DNA from: Sphingobium phenoxybenzoativorans
Lineage (GTDB): Bacteria; Pseudomonadota; Alphaproteobacteria; Sphingomonadales; Sphingomonadaceae
Assembly (NCBI RefSeq): GCF_001757355.1
Contig: NZ_MINO01000014.1
Location: 1-64,000 of the forward strand
Direction of reading: 5' to 3'
DNA length: 64,000 nt
Every line of letters begins with the position of its first letter. Positions within the stretch are counted from its first letter, which is position 1. The notes beneath the pieces are model-generated. The model saw only the letters and a program-made list of their open reading frames with translations, did no database searches and had not been told where the DNA came from. The translations under genes and the position numbers were made by a program. Positions 15,899 to 23,569 of the stretch are shown piece by piece.

Positions 15899-17182
15899 TC
15901 ACTCTGCAGCGACCTTCTTGGCGCCTTTGCCCTTGGGCATCATGGCCTTCAGGTCGAACTTGCCCAGCAGAGAGCCGCCGCCCTTGCCGGGCTTGGCCGC
16001 TCCGTCGCTTTCCTCGACAGCGCCCTGCACCTCGGTCATCAGCGCGGTGCAGGCGATGCCAACCTTGCTGCCCTTGGCGACTTCCGCGAACGTCTTGCCC
16101 AGCTTCGCCGCCTGCGAGGCGATCCGCGTGTCGAACGGGATCAGGATATCGACCTTGCGTTCGATCGACTGTTCGAAATCCTTGCGGCTGATTTCCAGCG
16201 CATTGGCATGCACCCGGTTCGCCACCACCAGAACGCGGGTCTGGGGCGTGTTGCTTTTCAGCCAGGACAAGATGCGGATGGAATCGCGCGCCGCCGCAAG
16301 GGTAAGCTCCGTCACCACGATCGCGACATTCACCTCATTCATCAGGTGCGGATGCTGGATCAGCATGGCGCGGGGCAGGTCGAGGACGCTGCATTCAAAC
16401 GCGCTGCGGAATTCCTCCTGCAACTGATAGAAAGCGCCGCCGTCCGTCATCATCGGCTGGCTGATCGGCGCTTCCGCCGACAGGATGGCCAGCTTGTCGC
16501 TGGCGCGCACCATGGCGCGCTCGATGAACAGGCCGTCGATGCGGCTGGGATTGTCGATGGCGTCGGTCAGGCCGCGGCCCGGCTCCAGATCCATCGCCAG
16601 CGCGCCGGTGCCGAAATGGACGTCCAGGTCCAGCAGGGCGGTCAGTCGCTTGGCCTTGTCGCTGAGCATCCATGACAGCGAAGTCGCAATGGTGGATGCG
16701 CCTGCGCCGCCGCGCGTGCCGATGACCGCAACCGCCAGGTGGGCGCGCTCTGCGCCCGCGTCGGTGCGCGGGGCAAGGAACACGGCCTGCGCCTGCGCCA
16801 CGGCGTCGCGAAGCTGATCGGGGCCGAAGGGCTTCAGCAGATAGTCCTGAATGCCGCTGGCGACCAGATCGCGATACAGGCGGACATCATTCACCTGGCC
16901 CGCCGCAATGACGACGGTGCCGGGTTCGCAGACTTCCGCGAGGCCATTGATGTCGTTCAGCGGATCGCCGCTTTCCGACATGTCGACGAACAGGATCTGC
17001 GGGCTGGTGCTGACGGACAGGGACTGCACCGCATTGCGCAGGCCGCCCTTGTTCACTTTTTCCGGCGGCCAGCCCATTTCGATGGCGATGCTGCGCACCA
17101 CGTCAAAGCTGTGCTCGTCGCAGACGAAAGCCTGAAACGGATCACGCAGCGCGTTGCCGGCGGGTTTCCAGGGTGCGTTCAT
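15899..17182 (-). CDS. cpaE: Tad pilus assembly/localisation protein CpaE (TadZ), receiver-like plus MinD-like ATPase
   Basis: 427 residues. The first about 140 form an atypical receiver-like domain (ILFVDMSESGDPL, GIQDYLLKPFGPDQL). The rest is a MinD/ParA-type ATPase with a deviant Walker A, GTRGGAGASTIATSL, and LLDLDVHFGTGALAMDL. CpaE/TadZ proteins place the pilus machine at the cell pole. The C-terminus is rich in Lys and Gly (KAMMPKGKGAKK). It lies two bases after cpaD. Confidence 0.9.
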   Translation of the reverse strand: MNAPWKPAGNALRDPFQAFVCDEHSFDVVRSIAIEMGWPPEKVNKGGLRNAVQSLSVSTSPQILFVDMSESGDPLNDINGLAEVCEPGTVVIAAGQVNDVRLYRDLVASGIQDYLLKPFGPDQLRDAVAQAQAVFLAPRTDAGAERAHLAVAVIGTRGGAGASTIATSLSWMLSDKAKRLTALLDLDVHFGTGALAMDLEPGRGLTDAIDNPSRIDGLFIERAMVRASDKLAILSAEAPISQPMMTDGGAFYQLQEEFRSAFECSVLDLPRAMLIQHPHLMNEVNVAIVVTELTLAAARDSIRILSWLKSNTPQTRVLVVANRVHANALEISRKDFEQSIERKVDILIPFDTRIASQAAKLGKTFAEVAKGSKVGIACTALMTEVQGAVEESDGAAKPGKGGGSLLGKFDLKAMMPKGKGAKKVAAE

Positions 17183-17184
17183 GA

Positions 17185-17835
17185 TCAGTTACCCCCCTTG
17201 GCCGAGACTTCGATCAAGCCGCCAGAGCCGGTCGGGATCTTCTCGCGATAGACCTGGATCGCCTTGTTGGACGTGGCCGTTCTCAGGTCGCTCGAACCGC
17301 CCTGGCCAAGGACCAGATCATTGGGATTGGCGACCATGGCGGCGATGTTGGAATTCACAGCGCACCCGTAGTTGGACGACACTTCCGTCATGCCGGTGCT
17401 CTCATCCTTGATTGACCAGTCGGGGCAACCAGGCACTTCGGCTTTGGCGCGGCGCACGATCAGGCGGACGGAGCCTTCCAGAGCGCGGCCGGCCTGCGCC
17501 GTATTGTCTTCCTGAAGCAGCAGGCTGCGGCGCTCGACGATGGCGGCGATGCCGTTCCGGACGCCCTTGCTGAAATAGCCGCTTTCCGTGGCGATCGCGA
17601 CCGTGTCGCCATAGCTGGCGCCGATCGAGTCCAGCCAGCCTTCCAGCCGCTGACGCTCCGCGACGGTCAATTCACCGCCCGCGGCGTTGACGTCAAAGAC
17701 GTAGCTGGTGTGGCTGACAACGGGCTGATGAACCGAGGTCAGACCGCGGTTATAGGTCGCCATGTCCGTGGAGCAGGCCGAGAGAGCCAGCGCGAGAGCG
17801 GCGGGGCAGGCCAGGTGAACGATCTTGTGCATCAT
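17185..17835 (-). CDS. cpaD: Tad pilus outer-membrane lipoprotein CpaD
   Basis: 216 residues from ATG 17835 (a second ATG follows at once at 17832): MMHKIVHLACPAALALALSACS is a lipoprotein signal with the lipobox ending in Cys. The body has FDVNAAGGELTVAERQRLEGWLDS and PGCPDWSIKD...NYGCAVNSNIAAMVANP DLVLGQ, matching CpaD, which assists the CpaC secretin. The start overlaps the end of cpaC by using a different frame, so the two are probably translationally coupled. The frame extends upstream to 17931 but that part lies in cpaC. Confidence 0.88.
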   Translation of the reverse strand: MMHKIVHLACPAALALALSACSTDMATYNRGLTSVHQPVVSHTSYVFDVNAAGGELTVAERQRLEGWLDSIGASYGDTVAIATESGYFSKGVRNGIAAIVERRSLLLQEDNTAQAGRALEGSVRLIVRRAKAEVPGCPDWSIKDESTGMTEVSSNYGCAVNSNIAAMVANPNDLVLGQGGSSDLRTATSNKAIQVYREKIPTGSGGLIEVSAKGGN

Positions 17836-17848
17836 GTCCTTGATCCCA

Positions 17849-19366
17849 TCAGAAGCTGAAGCCGGGTGCGGCTGCATCGGCGGACTTGGTCGGTTTGCGG
17901 CGATCCTGAATGGCTGGCGCGGCGGGCGCATTGTTGCGCGCGACCGGACCCGGCGCGGAAGGAGCCAGCGTTGGTTCCGGCCGTTTGTCGCCGCTCACGC
18001 CGTCAGAGCTTTGCTGATTGAAAAAGCCCTGCGCTTCGGTCGCGGTGCGGAAACCATCGGTGGGCAGGCGAACATCGCCCGCGTTCATGGGTTTCACCAG
18101 ATATGGCGTGACCACGATCACCAGTTCGGTCTCGTTGCGCTGGAAGCTGCGCGATTTGAACAAGCTGCCCAGGACAGGGATGTTGCCCAGACCCGGCACC
18201 TTATCGATATTGTTGCCGGTATCGCTGGTGAGCAGGCCAGCAATCATGAACGCCTGACCAGATCCCAGCTCAACCGTCGTTTCCGCGCTGCGGGTCTTGA
18301 GCGCCGGAATGGACGAGTTGATGGAGAAATCCAGCGAGGACACGGTCGGGCGGACACGCATGGAGATGCGTCCATCCGAAAGCACGGTCGGCGTGAAGGA
18401 CAACTGCACACCGTACTGCTTGAACTCGATGCTGTTGCCCAGCGTGCCGTTCGTTACCTGATAGGGATATTCGCCGCCCGCAAGGAAACCCGCGGTTTCG
18501 CCGGAAAGCGAGGTCAGATTGGGCTGCGCGAGAAGCGTCGCGAGGCCGGACGTCTCGGCCAGATCAAGCGCGCCCGCCACGTCCATGCCAAACATGTCGG
18601 CGACAAAGCCCAACGTGGTCGAGCCATCTGCAGGCTGATTGAACGTATAGGTCGTGCCGTTAGGCCCCGTTCCGCGTGTGACGAAATCCCTGCTCCGGCG
18701 GCTGACGACACCGCTGAAACTTCCCTGGCCGCTGCCAAGGCCCGAAATATTCATGCCCACCTTATGCAGCAGATTGCGGTTCACTTCCGCGATCTTCACC
18801 TGCAGGTTGACCTGCAGCGGCGTCGCGGTGCGCATGCGGCTGACGACGGTGACTTCCTTGCCGACGAAGGCCTGGACCAGACGCTCCGCCTCTGCGGCGT
18901 CCTCAGGGGCCTTGATCGTGCCGGTCAGCAGGACCATGCCGTTCATCGTCGCGGTCTGAATGTCGGCTTCCGGCATCGCCATCTTCAGCATCTGGTCGAT
19001 GTTGGTCAGGTTGTTGCCGACCCGGATCTTGCCGGAATACAGGATCTTGCCGTTGGGCGCGGTGGCAAAGACGGTCGTCTCGCCGGGCGTCTTGGCAATG
19101 ATGTAGAGCTGCTTCTGCGACCGGACATGGACGTCCGCCACATTGGGGTTGCCAACGATGACGTCCGACATGCTCGTCGAAAGATTGATCACCCGGCTGT
19201 CGCCGACCGACAGTTCCAGCGCATTGTCCGTGCTGGCGGACCCAGGCGCCGCCTGCAGGGCGTTTGCCGGGACCATGCCAGCGCCGATGACCAGCGCAAG
19301 GGCGGCGGCAGAGGCGAGGCGGCGCCCAGCGGGCATCCGGCGCGCCATGATATTGGCCAGCGTCAT
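17849..19366 (-). CDS. cpaC: Tad pilus secretin CpaC (RcpA), outer-membrane channel
   Basis: 505 residues from ATG 19366, one base after the cpaB stop and behind GGGGGGAAA. A signal peptide (LASAAALALVIGAG...) is followed by the BON/N0-like region SVGDSRVINLSTSMSDVIVG, VHVRSQKQLYIIAKTPG ETTVFA, and the secretin core: NLTSLSGETAGFLAGGEYPY, GVQLSFTPTVLSDGRISM and VPGLGNIPVLGSLFKSRSF. It forms the multimeric gate for the pilus. The tail from about 440 is Pro/Ala-rich. An upstream ATG at 19399 lies inside cpaB and was not used. Confidence 0.92.
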   Translation of the reverse strand: MTLANIMARRMPAGRRLASAAALALVIGAGMVPANALQAAPGSASTDNALELSVGDSRVINLSTSMSDVIVGNPNVADVHVRSQKQLYIIAKTPGETTVFATAPNGKILYSGKIRVGNNLTNIDQMLKMAMPEADIQTATMNGMVLLTGTIKAPEDAAEAERLVQAFVGKEVTVVSRMRTATPLQVNLQVKIAEVNRNLLHKVGMNISGLGSGQGSFSGVVSRRSRDFVTRGTGPNGTTYTFNQPADGSTTLGFVADMFGMDVAGALDLAETSGLATLLAQPNLTSLSGETAGFLAGGEYPYQVTNGTLGNSIEFKQYGVQLSFTPTVLSDGRISMRVRPTVSSLDFSINSSIPALKTRSAETTVELGSGQAFMIAGLLTSDTGNNIDKVPGLGNIPVLGSLFKSRSFQRNETELVIVVTPYLVKPMNAGDVRLPTDGFRTATEAQGFFNQQSSDGVSGDKRPEPTLAPSAPGPVARNNAPAAPAIQDRRKPTKSADAAAPGFSF

Positions 19367-19367
19367 G

Positions 19368-20342
19368 TTATTTCCCCCCCAGAGGAACTTCGGTAACATT
19401 GGTGCCGCGAGCGACGCGGACCATCGGTCCCACGATTACGGGCGCACCTTCAACCTTCGTGGCGGGGACGGTGCTGCGCTGATAGCGCGACACGTCGGCA
19501 CCCGTGACATAGGTCGATTTCTTGTCCAGCGGCCGCGCGGAGAGCGAAGCCAGCGCCTTCTTTTCGGCGGCCGGGTCGCTGCCATCGGGCAGATCGCCGC
19601 CCTCGCTGGCGATCGCCGCGTCCAGCTCTGACGCATTGTCGGCGAGCGAGCGGAGCGACAGCGAAAGCGCGCCCACGGTCTGCGCAACGGCAACCTTCTC
19701 GGCAATCTTCGGCGTCACTTCCAGCGTGACGTTGGTGAACGCCTGGACCTGCGGCTTGCCGTCAGGGCCAAGGACGTCGGTGCGCTGGTCCGTCGCCAGG
19801 ACGCGGACATTGCGCACGATCGTTTCGGAAACCTTCAGCGGTTCGCCGTCGCCGCCGCCGACCACGGACTGGGTCAGCACCATGTCGACGCGATCGCCCG
19901 GAAAGATGAAGCCGGAGACGGAGCTTTGCGCGTTCACCGGGACGGTGATGGCGCGCATGCCGGCGCCAAGCGCGGCGGCAAGGAAGCCGCGATCGCCCGG
20001 ATTGATCAGCGCGCCCTGCGTCAGCGGCTGTCCCGTGGTGATCGGGTTGCGGATCACGCTGCCGGCGAGCGACTGCGGGTTGACCTTGCCCTGAAGATAA
20101 TAGGCTTCCTCGACCAGATCCTTCGGCCAAGGCTGGAAGCGGAAGCTTTCGGCATCGACGATGGTGCCCACCGGCAGCGCCTTTACGGCGACAAGCACAT
20201 GGGGCGTGTCTGGGCCATCCGGCATGGCCGCGGCGTTGACCAGCGGCGAACCCGATGCGCTGAACATGTTGCGGGCGATAAGGGCCGTCGCGATTGCGAT
20301 GACCAGGGCTCCTACCAGCAGCGCTACTCTCTTAGCATCCAT
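19368..20342 (-). CDS. cpaB: Tad pilus assembly protein CpaB (RcpC)
   Basis: 324 residues with an N-terminal span (VALLVGALVIAIATALIARN), then an SAF domain (VLVAVKALPVGTIVDAESFRF) and GMRAITVPVNAQSSVSGFIFPGDRVDMVLTQ, the signature of Flp pilus CpaB/RcpC proteins, which help the secretin in the periplasm. It ends one base before the cpaC start. Gene order cpaA-B-C-D-E matches Caulobacter-type loci. Confidence 0.92.
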   Translation of the reverse strand: MDAKRVALLVGALVIAIATALIARNMFSASGSPLVNAAAMPDGPDTPHVLVAVKALPVGTIVDAESFRFQPWPKDLVEEAYYLQGKVNPQSLAGSVIRNPITTGQPLTQGALINPGDRGFLAAALGAGMRAITVPVNAQSSVSGFIFPGDRVDMVLTQSVVGGGDGEPLKVSETIVRNVRVLATDQRTDVLGPDGKPQVQAFTNVTLEVTPKIAEKVAVAQTVGALSLSLRSLADNASELDAAIASEGGDLPDGSDPAAEKKALASLSARPLDKKSTYVTGADVSRYQRSTVPATKVEGAPVIVGPMVRVARGTNVTEVPLGGK

Positions 20343-20393
20343 GACGAAATTCGCCTCCTTGACGCGGGTTCGACTTTCCCGATCCCGCCCTCA

Positions 20394-20867
20394 TCATACA
20401 AAATGGTTAATATATCGTTCGCCAACCAGCCAAAGGGCGGCCAGCGATATGGCCACGCCATAGGGAACTTCGGGTTGGCCCAGCCGGTGGCTGACGCGAT
20501 GGTGGATGACCGTGACCACTGTCACGACGCCGCCGATCAGCGCCATCAGCACCAAAAGGGTCAGCAGCGCCTGCCACGGGAACCAGAGGGCGAGCGCGGC
20601 GAGCATCTTCACGTCGCCGCCGCCCATCATGCCCAGGGCGAAAAGGCTGGCGAACAGCGCAAAGACGCCAAGGCCAAGCGCCAGTTGGATGCCCGCATCA
20701 GGCCAGAAGTTGATGCCGCACGCCCACCAATAGGCAGGGGCCAGCAGGGCGATGGCCAGGTTCAGGCGGTTGGAGATGATCCGGCAGCGCAGGTCAGTGA
20801 CTGCGGCGGCGACCAGCATGCATGCCAGCGCCCCAAGCAGGACCATTCGCAAATATTCCCCCGTCAT
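20394..20867 (-). CDS. cpaA: Tad prepilin peptidase CpaA (TadV), GxGD membrane protease
   Basis: 157 residues from ATG 20867. Several hydrophobic helices surround the two catalytic aspartates: AAVTDLRCRIISN and MMGGGDVKMLAAL (the GxGD motif). CpaA cleaves the leader of Flp prepilin and pseudopilins. A later ATG at 20846 has GGGGG 11 bases upstream and is an equal candidate. No pilin gene is found between it and the divergent hydrolase 40 bases away, which is unusual because flp normally sits here. Confidence 0.88.
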   Translation of the reverse strand: MTGEYLRMVLLGALACMLVAAAVTDLRCRIISNRLNLAIALLAPAYWWACGINFWPDAGIQLALGLGVFALFASLFALGMMGGGDVKMLAALALWFPWQALLTLLVLMALIGGVVTVVTVIHHRVSHRLGQPEVPYGVAISLAALWLVGERYINHFV

Positions 20868-20908
20868 GGATAAAGGGTGTAGACCCCATGCCTTACTAAA
20901 ACGTAACC

Positions 20909-21847
20909 ATGCCCCTGATGGACCTTTCTGCTTTCGATCGCCGCGCCTGGCCTGCCGGCGGCACACTGGACACCTGGCTCGCCCCCGATGGTTGGCCGCT
21001 GCGGCGTTTCCGCATGGGGAGCGGCGCGCGCGGGCGCATGCTTGTCGTCGGCGGGCGGGGCGACATGATAGAGAAGTATCTGGAGCCTGTGGCGCACTGG
21101 GCGGAGCGGGGCTGGCGGGTCACGACGTTCGACTGGCGCGGGCAGGGCGGCTCCGGCCGGATGACCGGCGATCCTCTGCTCGGCCATATGACCGACTTCG
21201 GCGCGCTGGTCGGCGATCTGGAGGCGATATATCGCGCATCATGCGACAGCCGGGGACCCAATGTCATCGTCGCGCACAGCATGGGCGGGCACCTCGCCCT
21301 GCGCGCCATGGTGGAAGGCGCGATCAAGCCGGATGCCGCCGTGCTGACCGCGCCGATGCTGGGCCTGAAAAGCGCGCCGATCCCGGAAAGCGTGGCGCCC
21401 TGGATTGCGCAGGCGATTGGCGGGGCGGGCCTGTCGGGCCGGGCGGCCTGGAAGGACAATCCCTATTCGCCCTTCCGCGCGGCGCGGCTGACGCACAGTG
21501 CAGAACGGTTCGCCGATGATCTGTGGTGGCGCGAAAACACGCCCGACATAGCATTGGGCGCACCAAGCTGGGGGTGGATCGGCGAAGCCTACCGGTCGAC
21601 GCGGGCGCTGGAGCGGTCTCCGGCGGTTGAAAAGATGCGCGTGCCGACATTGATTCTCGCCGCCAGTGCGGACCGCCTGGTGTCGCCCGCCGCCATCAAC
21701 AGGGTGGCGGCGCGCTTGCCGGATGTGCGGCTTCATACCTATGGCCCGGAAGCGGCGCATGAGATATTGCGCGAGGCCGATGGCGTACGGCTTGACGCCT
21801 TTGAGCGGATCGACAGCTTTCTGGATGAGCGGGCGCCCGCGGCATGA
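20909..21847 (+). CDS. alpha/beta hydrolase, lysophospholipase (monoacylglycerol lipase) type
   Basis: 312 residues. GRMLVVGGRGDMIEKYLEPVAHWAERGW and TTFDWRGQGGSGR precede the nucleophile elbow IVAHSMGGHLALR, and VPTLILAASADRLVSP carries the acid. These fit PldB-like serine hydrolases. A histidine late in the protein (EAAHEIL) completes the triad. The stop overlaps the next ATG by four bases (ATGA), so it is coupled with the FAD oxidoreductase. It diverges from cpaA with a 40-base gap. Confidence 0.85.
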   Translation: MPLMDLSAFDRRAWPAGGTLDTWLAPDGWPLRRFRMGSGARGRMLVVGGRGDMIEKYLEPVAHWAERGWRVTTFDWRGQGGSGRMTGDPLLGHMTDFGALVGDLEAIYRASCDSRGPNVIVAHSMGGHLALRAMVEGAIKPDAAVLTAPMLGLKSAPIPESVAPWIAQAIGGAGLSGRAAWKDNPYSPFRAARLTHSAERFADDLWWRENTPDIALGAPSWGWIGEAYRSTRALERSPAVEKMRVPTLILAASADRLVSPAAINRVAARLPDVRLHTYGPEAAHEILREADGVRLDAFERIDSFLDERAPAA

Positions 21848-22956
21848 CATCTTTTGACATTGTGATTGTTGGCGCAGGCATGGCGGGCGCAAGCCTTGGC
21901 GCGGAGCTGGCGGGTTCGGCGTCCGTCCTCCTTCTGGAGATGGAGGAGCAGCCGGGCTATCACGCCACTGGCCGGTCCGTCGCTTTCTGGGAGGAAAGCT
22001 ATGGCGGGCCTGCGGTGCAGCCGCTGACGACCGCATCCGGCCCGCTGATGCTGAGGCCCGACGCGGACCTGTCCGATCGCCCTTTCCTTGGTCCGCGCGG
22101 AGCCATCCATATCGGAAGGGCGGAGAGCGTTCCGGCGCGCGACGCATTGCTCGACACGTTCGGGCGCAGCGTGGGGTTGAAGCCGCTCGATGCCGATGCG
22201 CTGAGAGACCGGATAAAGGGCCTGCGGCATGACTGGATCATCGGGGTCGAGGAGCCAAGCTGTGCCGACATCGACGCCGCGGGGCTGCATCAGGCCTATC
22301 TTGGGAAATTGCGCCGGTCCGGCGGGAAAATCCTGACCAATGCCGCCTTGCTGTCCGCGCAGCGGTCGGGCGATGGCTGGCTTCTGGAAACCGGCAACGG
22401 CGCAATCCATTGCGGCATCCTGATCAATGCGGCCGGAGCGTGGGCGGACGTGGTGGCGCGCAGTTGCGGCGTGGCCCCGGTCGGCATAACGCCCTTTCGC
22501 CGGACCGTCGTGCAATTGCGCGTCGATCCTGCGCCGTCCGCCGATTTGCCGGTGATCATGGACCTGGAAGGGCAATTCTACTTCAAGCCGGATGGCGCTG
22601 GCAGGATCTGGCTCAGCCCGCATGACGAAGCCCCCTCCGATCCATGCGACGCCGCGCCGGAGGAACTGGCGGTGGCCGAGGCGATCGAACGCTTACAGAG
22701 CGCTGTCGACTGGCGCATCGCGGCGGTCGAACGGAAATGGGCGGGCCTGCGCAGCTTCGCGCCCGACCGGTTGCCGGTCTATGGCTTTGATCCGCTGGCG
22801 CGGGGCTTCTTCTGGTTTGCGGGGCAGGGGGGCTTCGGCATTCAGACGGCCCCCGCCGCCGCCAAGCTTGCCGCCGCGCTCATCATGGGCGCCGCGCCCG
22901 ATCCCGCCGTGGCGGGGATTGACGCCGCGCTTTTTGACCCCGGCAGGTTCGAATGA
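21844..22956 (+). CDS. FAD-dependent oxidoreductase, glycine/D-amino-acid oxidase (DAO) family
   Basis: 370 residues: FDIVIVGAGMAGASLGAELAG is the FAD Rossmann loop. ATGRSVAFWEESYGGPAV and GILINAAGAWADVVARSCG are typical of the DAO family, and GFFWFAGQGGFGIQTAPA closes the FAD site. Relatives include D-amino acid dehydrogenases and deaminating oxidases of N-methyl amino acids; the substrate cannot be fixed. It overlaps the hydrolase gene, so the two probably act together. Confidence 0.87.
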   Translation: MTSFDIVIVGAGMAGASLGAELAGSASVLLLEMEEQPGYHATGRSVAFWEESYGGPAVQPLTTASGPLMLRPDADLSDRPFLGPRGAIHIGRAESVPARDALLDTFGRSVGLKPLDADALRDRIKGLRHDWIIGVEEPSCADIDAAGLHQAYLGKLRRSGGKILTNAALLSAQRSGDGWLLETGNGAIHCGILINAAGAWADVVARSCGVAPVGITPFRRTVVQLRVDPAPSADLPVIMDLEGQFYFKPDGAGRIWLSPHDEAPSDPCDAAPEELAVAEAIERLQSAVDWRIAAVERKWAGLRSFAPDRLPVYGFDPLARGFFWFAGQGGFGIQTAPAAAKLAAALIMGAAPDPAVAGIDAALFDPGRFE

Positions 22957-23015
22957 GGCTGGCCTTAATCAAAATCGCGGGTTAACCTATGTTTACCACG
23001 TTCGGAGGGTAGACC

Positions 23016-23189
23016 ATGGCGCACAAGTTCGTGATCGAAAAGAACAAGGCGGGAGAGTTCGTCGCCAAGTTCAAATATAATAGCGAAGTGATCTTCTGGA
23101 CCGAAGGGTACAGCAGCAAAGCCTCCGCCAAGAACGCCATCGAATCGATCCTGAAAAACGGGCCGGGCGCGCCCGTCGAAGAAGACTGA
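23016..23189 (+). CDS. YegP-family small protein (DUF1508)
   Basis: 57 residues behind GGAGGGT: MAHKFVIEKNKAGEFVAKFKY, then ILWTEGY-like text (VIFWTEGYSSKASAKNAIES). This is one copy of the DUF1508/YegP repeat, in which two strands and a helix end in 'KxxAxxxIxxVKxN'. E. coli YegP carries two copies; single-copy forms such as this are common. Function is unknown. It is free-standing, 59 bases after the oxidoreductase. Confidence 0.82.
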   Translation: MAHKFVIEKNKAGEFVAKFKYNSEVIFWTEGYSSKASAKNAIESILKNGPGAPVEED

Positions 23190-23539
23190 AGGCCCCGCCA
23201 GGGGGATATGCTTCCGCCAGCATTGCAAAATATTCGGGCGTCATCTGCACGCTCGGAGAATCCGTACGCCTGTCGTCCGGCCTGATAGGCCGCGGCTGGG
23301 TCTGACTGACTGGTGGGAAATGCCCTATAGTCTCCTGCGCGGGACCAAGCCCCGGCCGAGCAGGGCAAGCGCCCCATCCAACGGCATGATGTTTCCGTAA
23401 CGATTGTTCCGGGACTGTTACAGGCATTGCCAGACAATGCTCACATTCTTTTGAAATGTAACAATTTATTGCGCTTGCCTTAACGAGCGCGCTTTTGATT
23501 GACGCCGCATACCACCCCGCGCAACTCGCGCTCAGAGTT
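23190..23539. other. intergenic region upstream of the TonB receptor
   Basis: No gene is supported on either strand. A CCCCGCCAGGGG pair just after the YegP gene could be a weak terminator. GCATTG (23424-23429) and CAATGC (23435-23440) form a six-pair hairpin inside a wider GTTACA...TGTAAC repeat. The last part leads into the Fur-like box before the receptor. Confidence 0.4.
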
Positions 23540-23557
23540 TGATAAGCATTATCATTA
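23540..23557. promoter_or_regulatory. Fur-type iron box
   Basis: TGATAA-GCA-TTATCA (23540-23554) is a perfect 6-3-6 palindrome inside GATAAGCATTATCATTA, close to the classical GATAATGATAATCATTATC Fur box. It ends 13 bases before the receptor's start, where a repressor would block initiation. This predicts iron-repressed expression. Confidence 0.65.
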
Positions 23558-23569
23558 GCGGGGAAATTC

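Noticed and set aside
14807-16675. 622-codon plus-strand frame
   Set aside because: Antisense of tadB and cpaE; no signal, no ribosome site and no recognisable domain.
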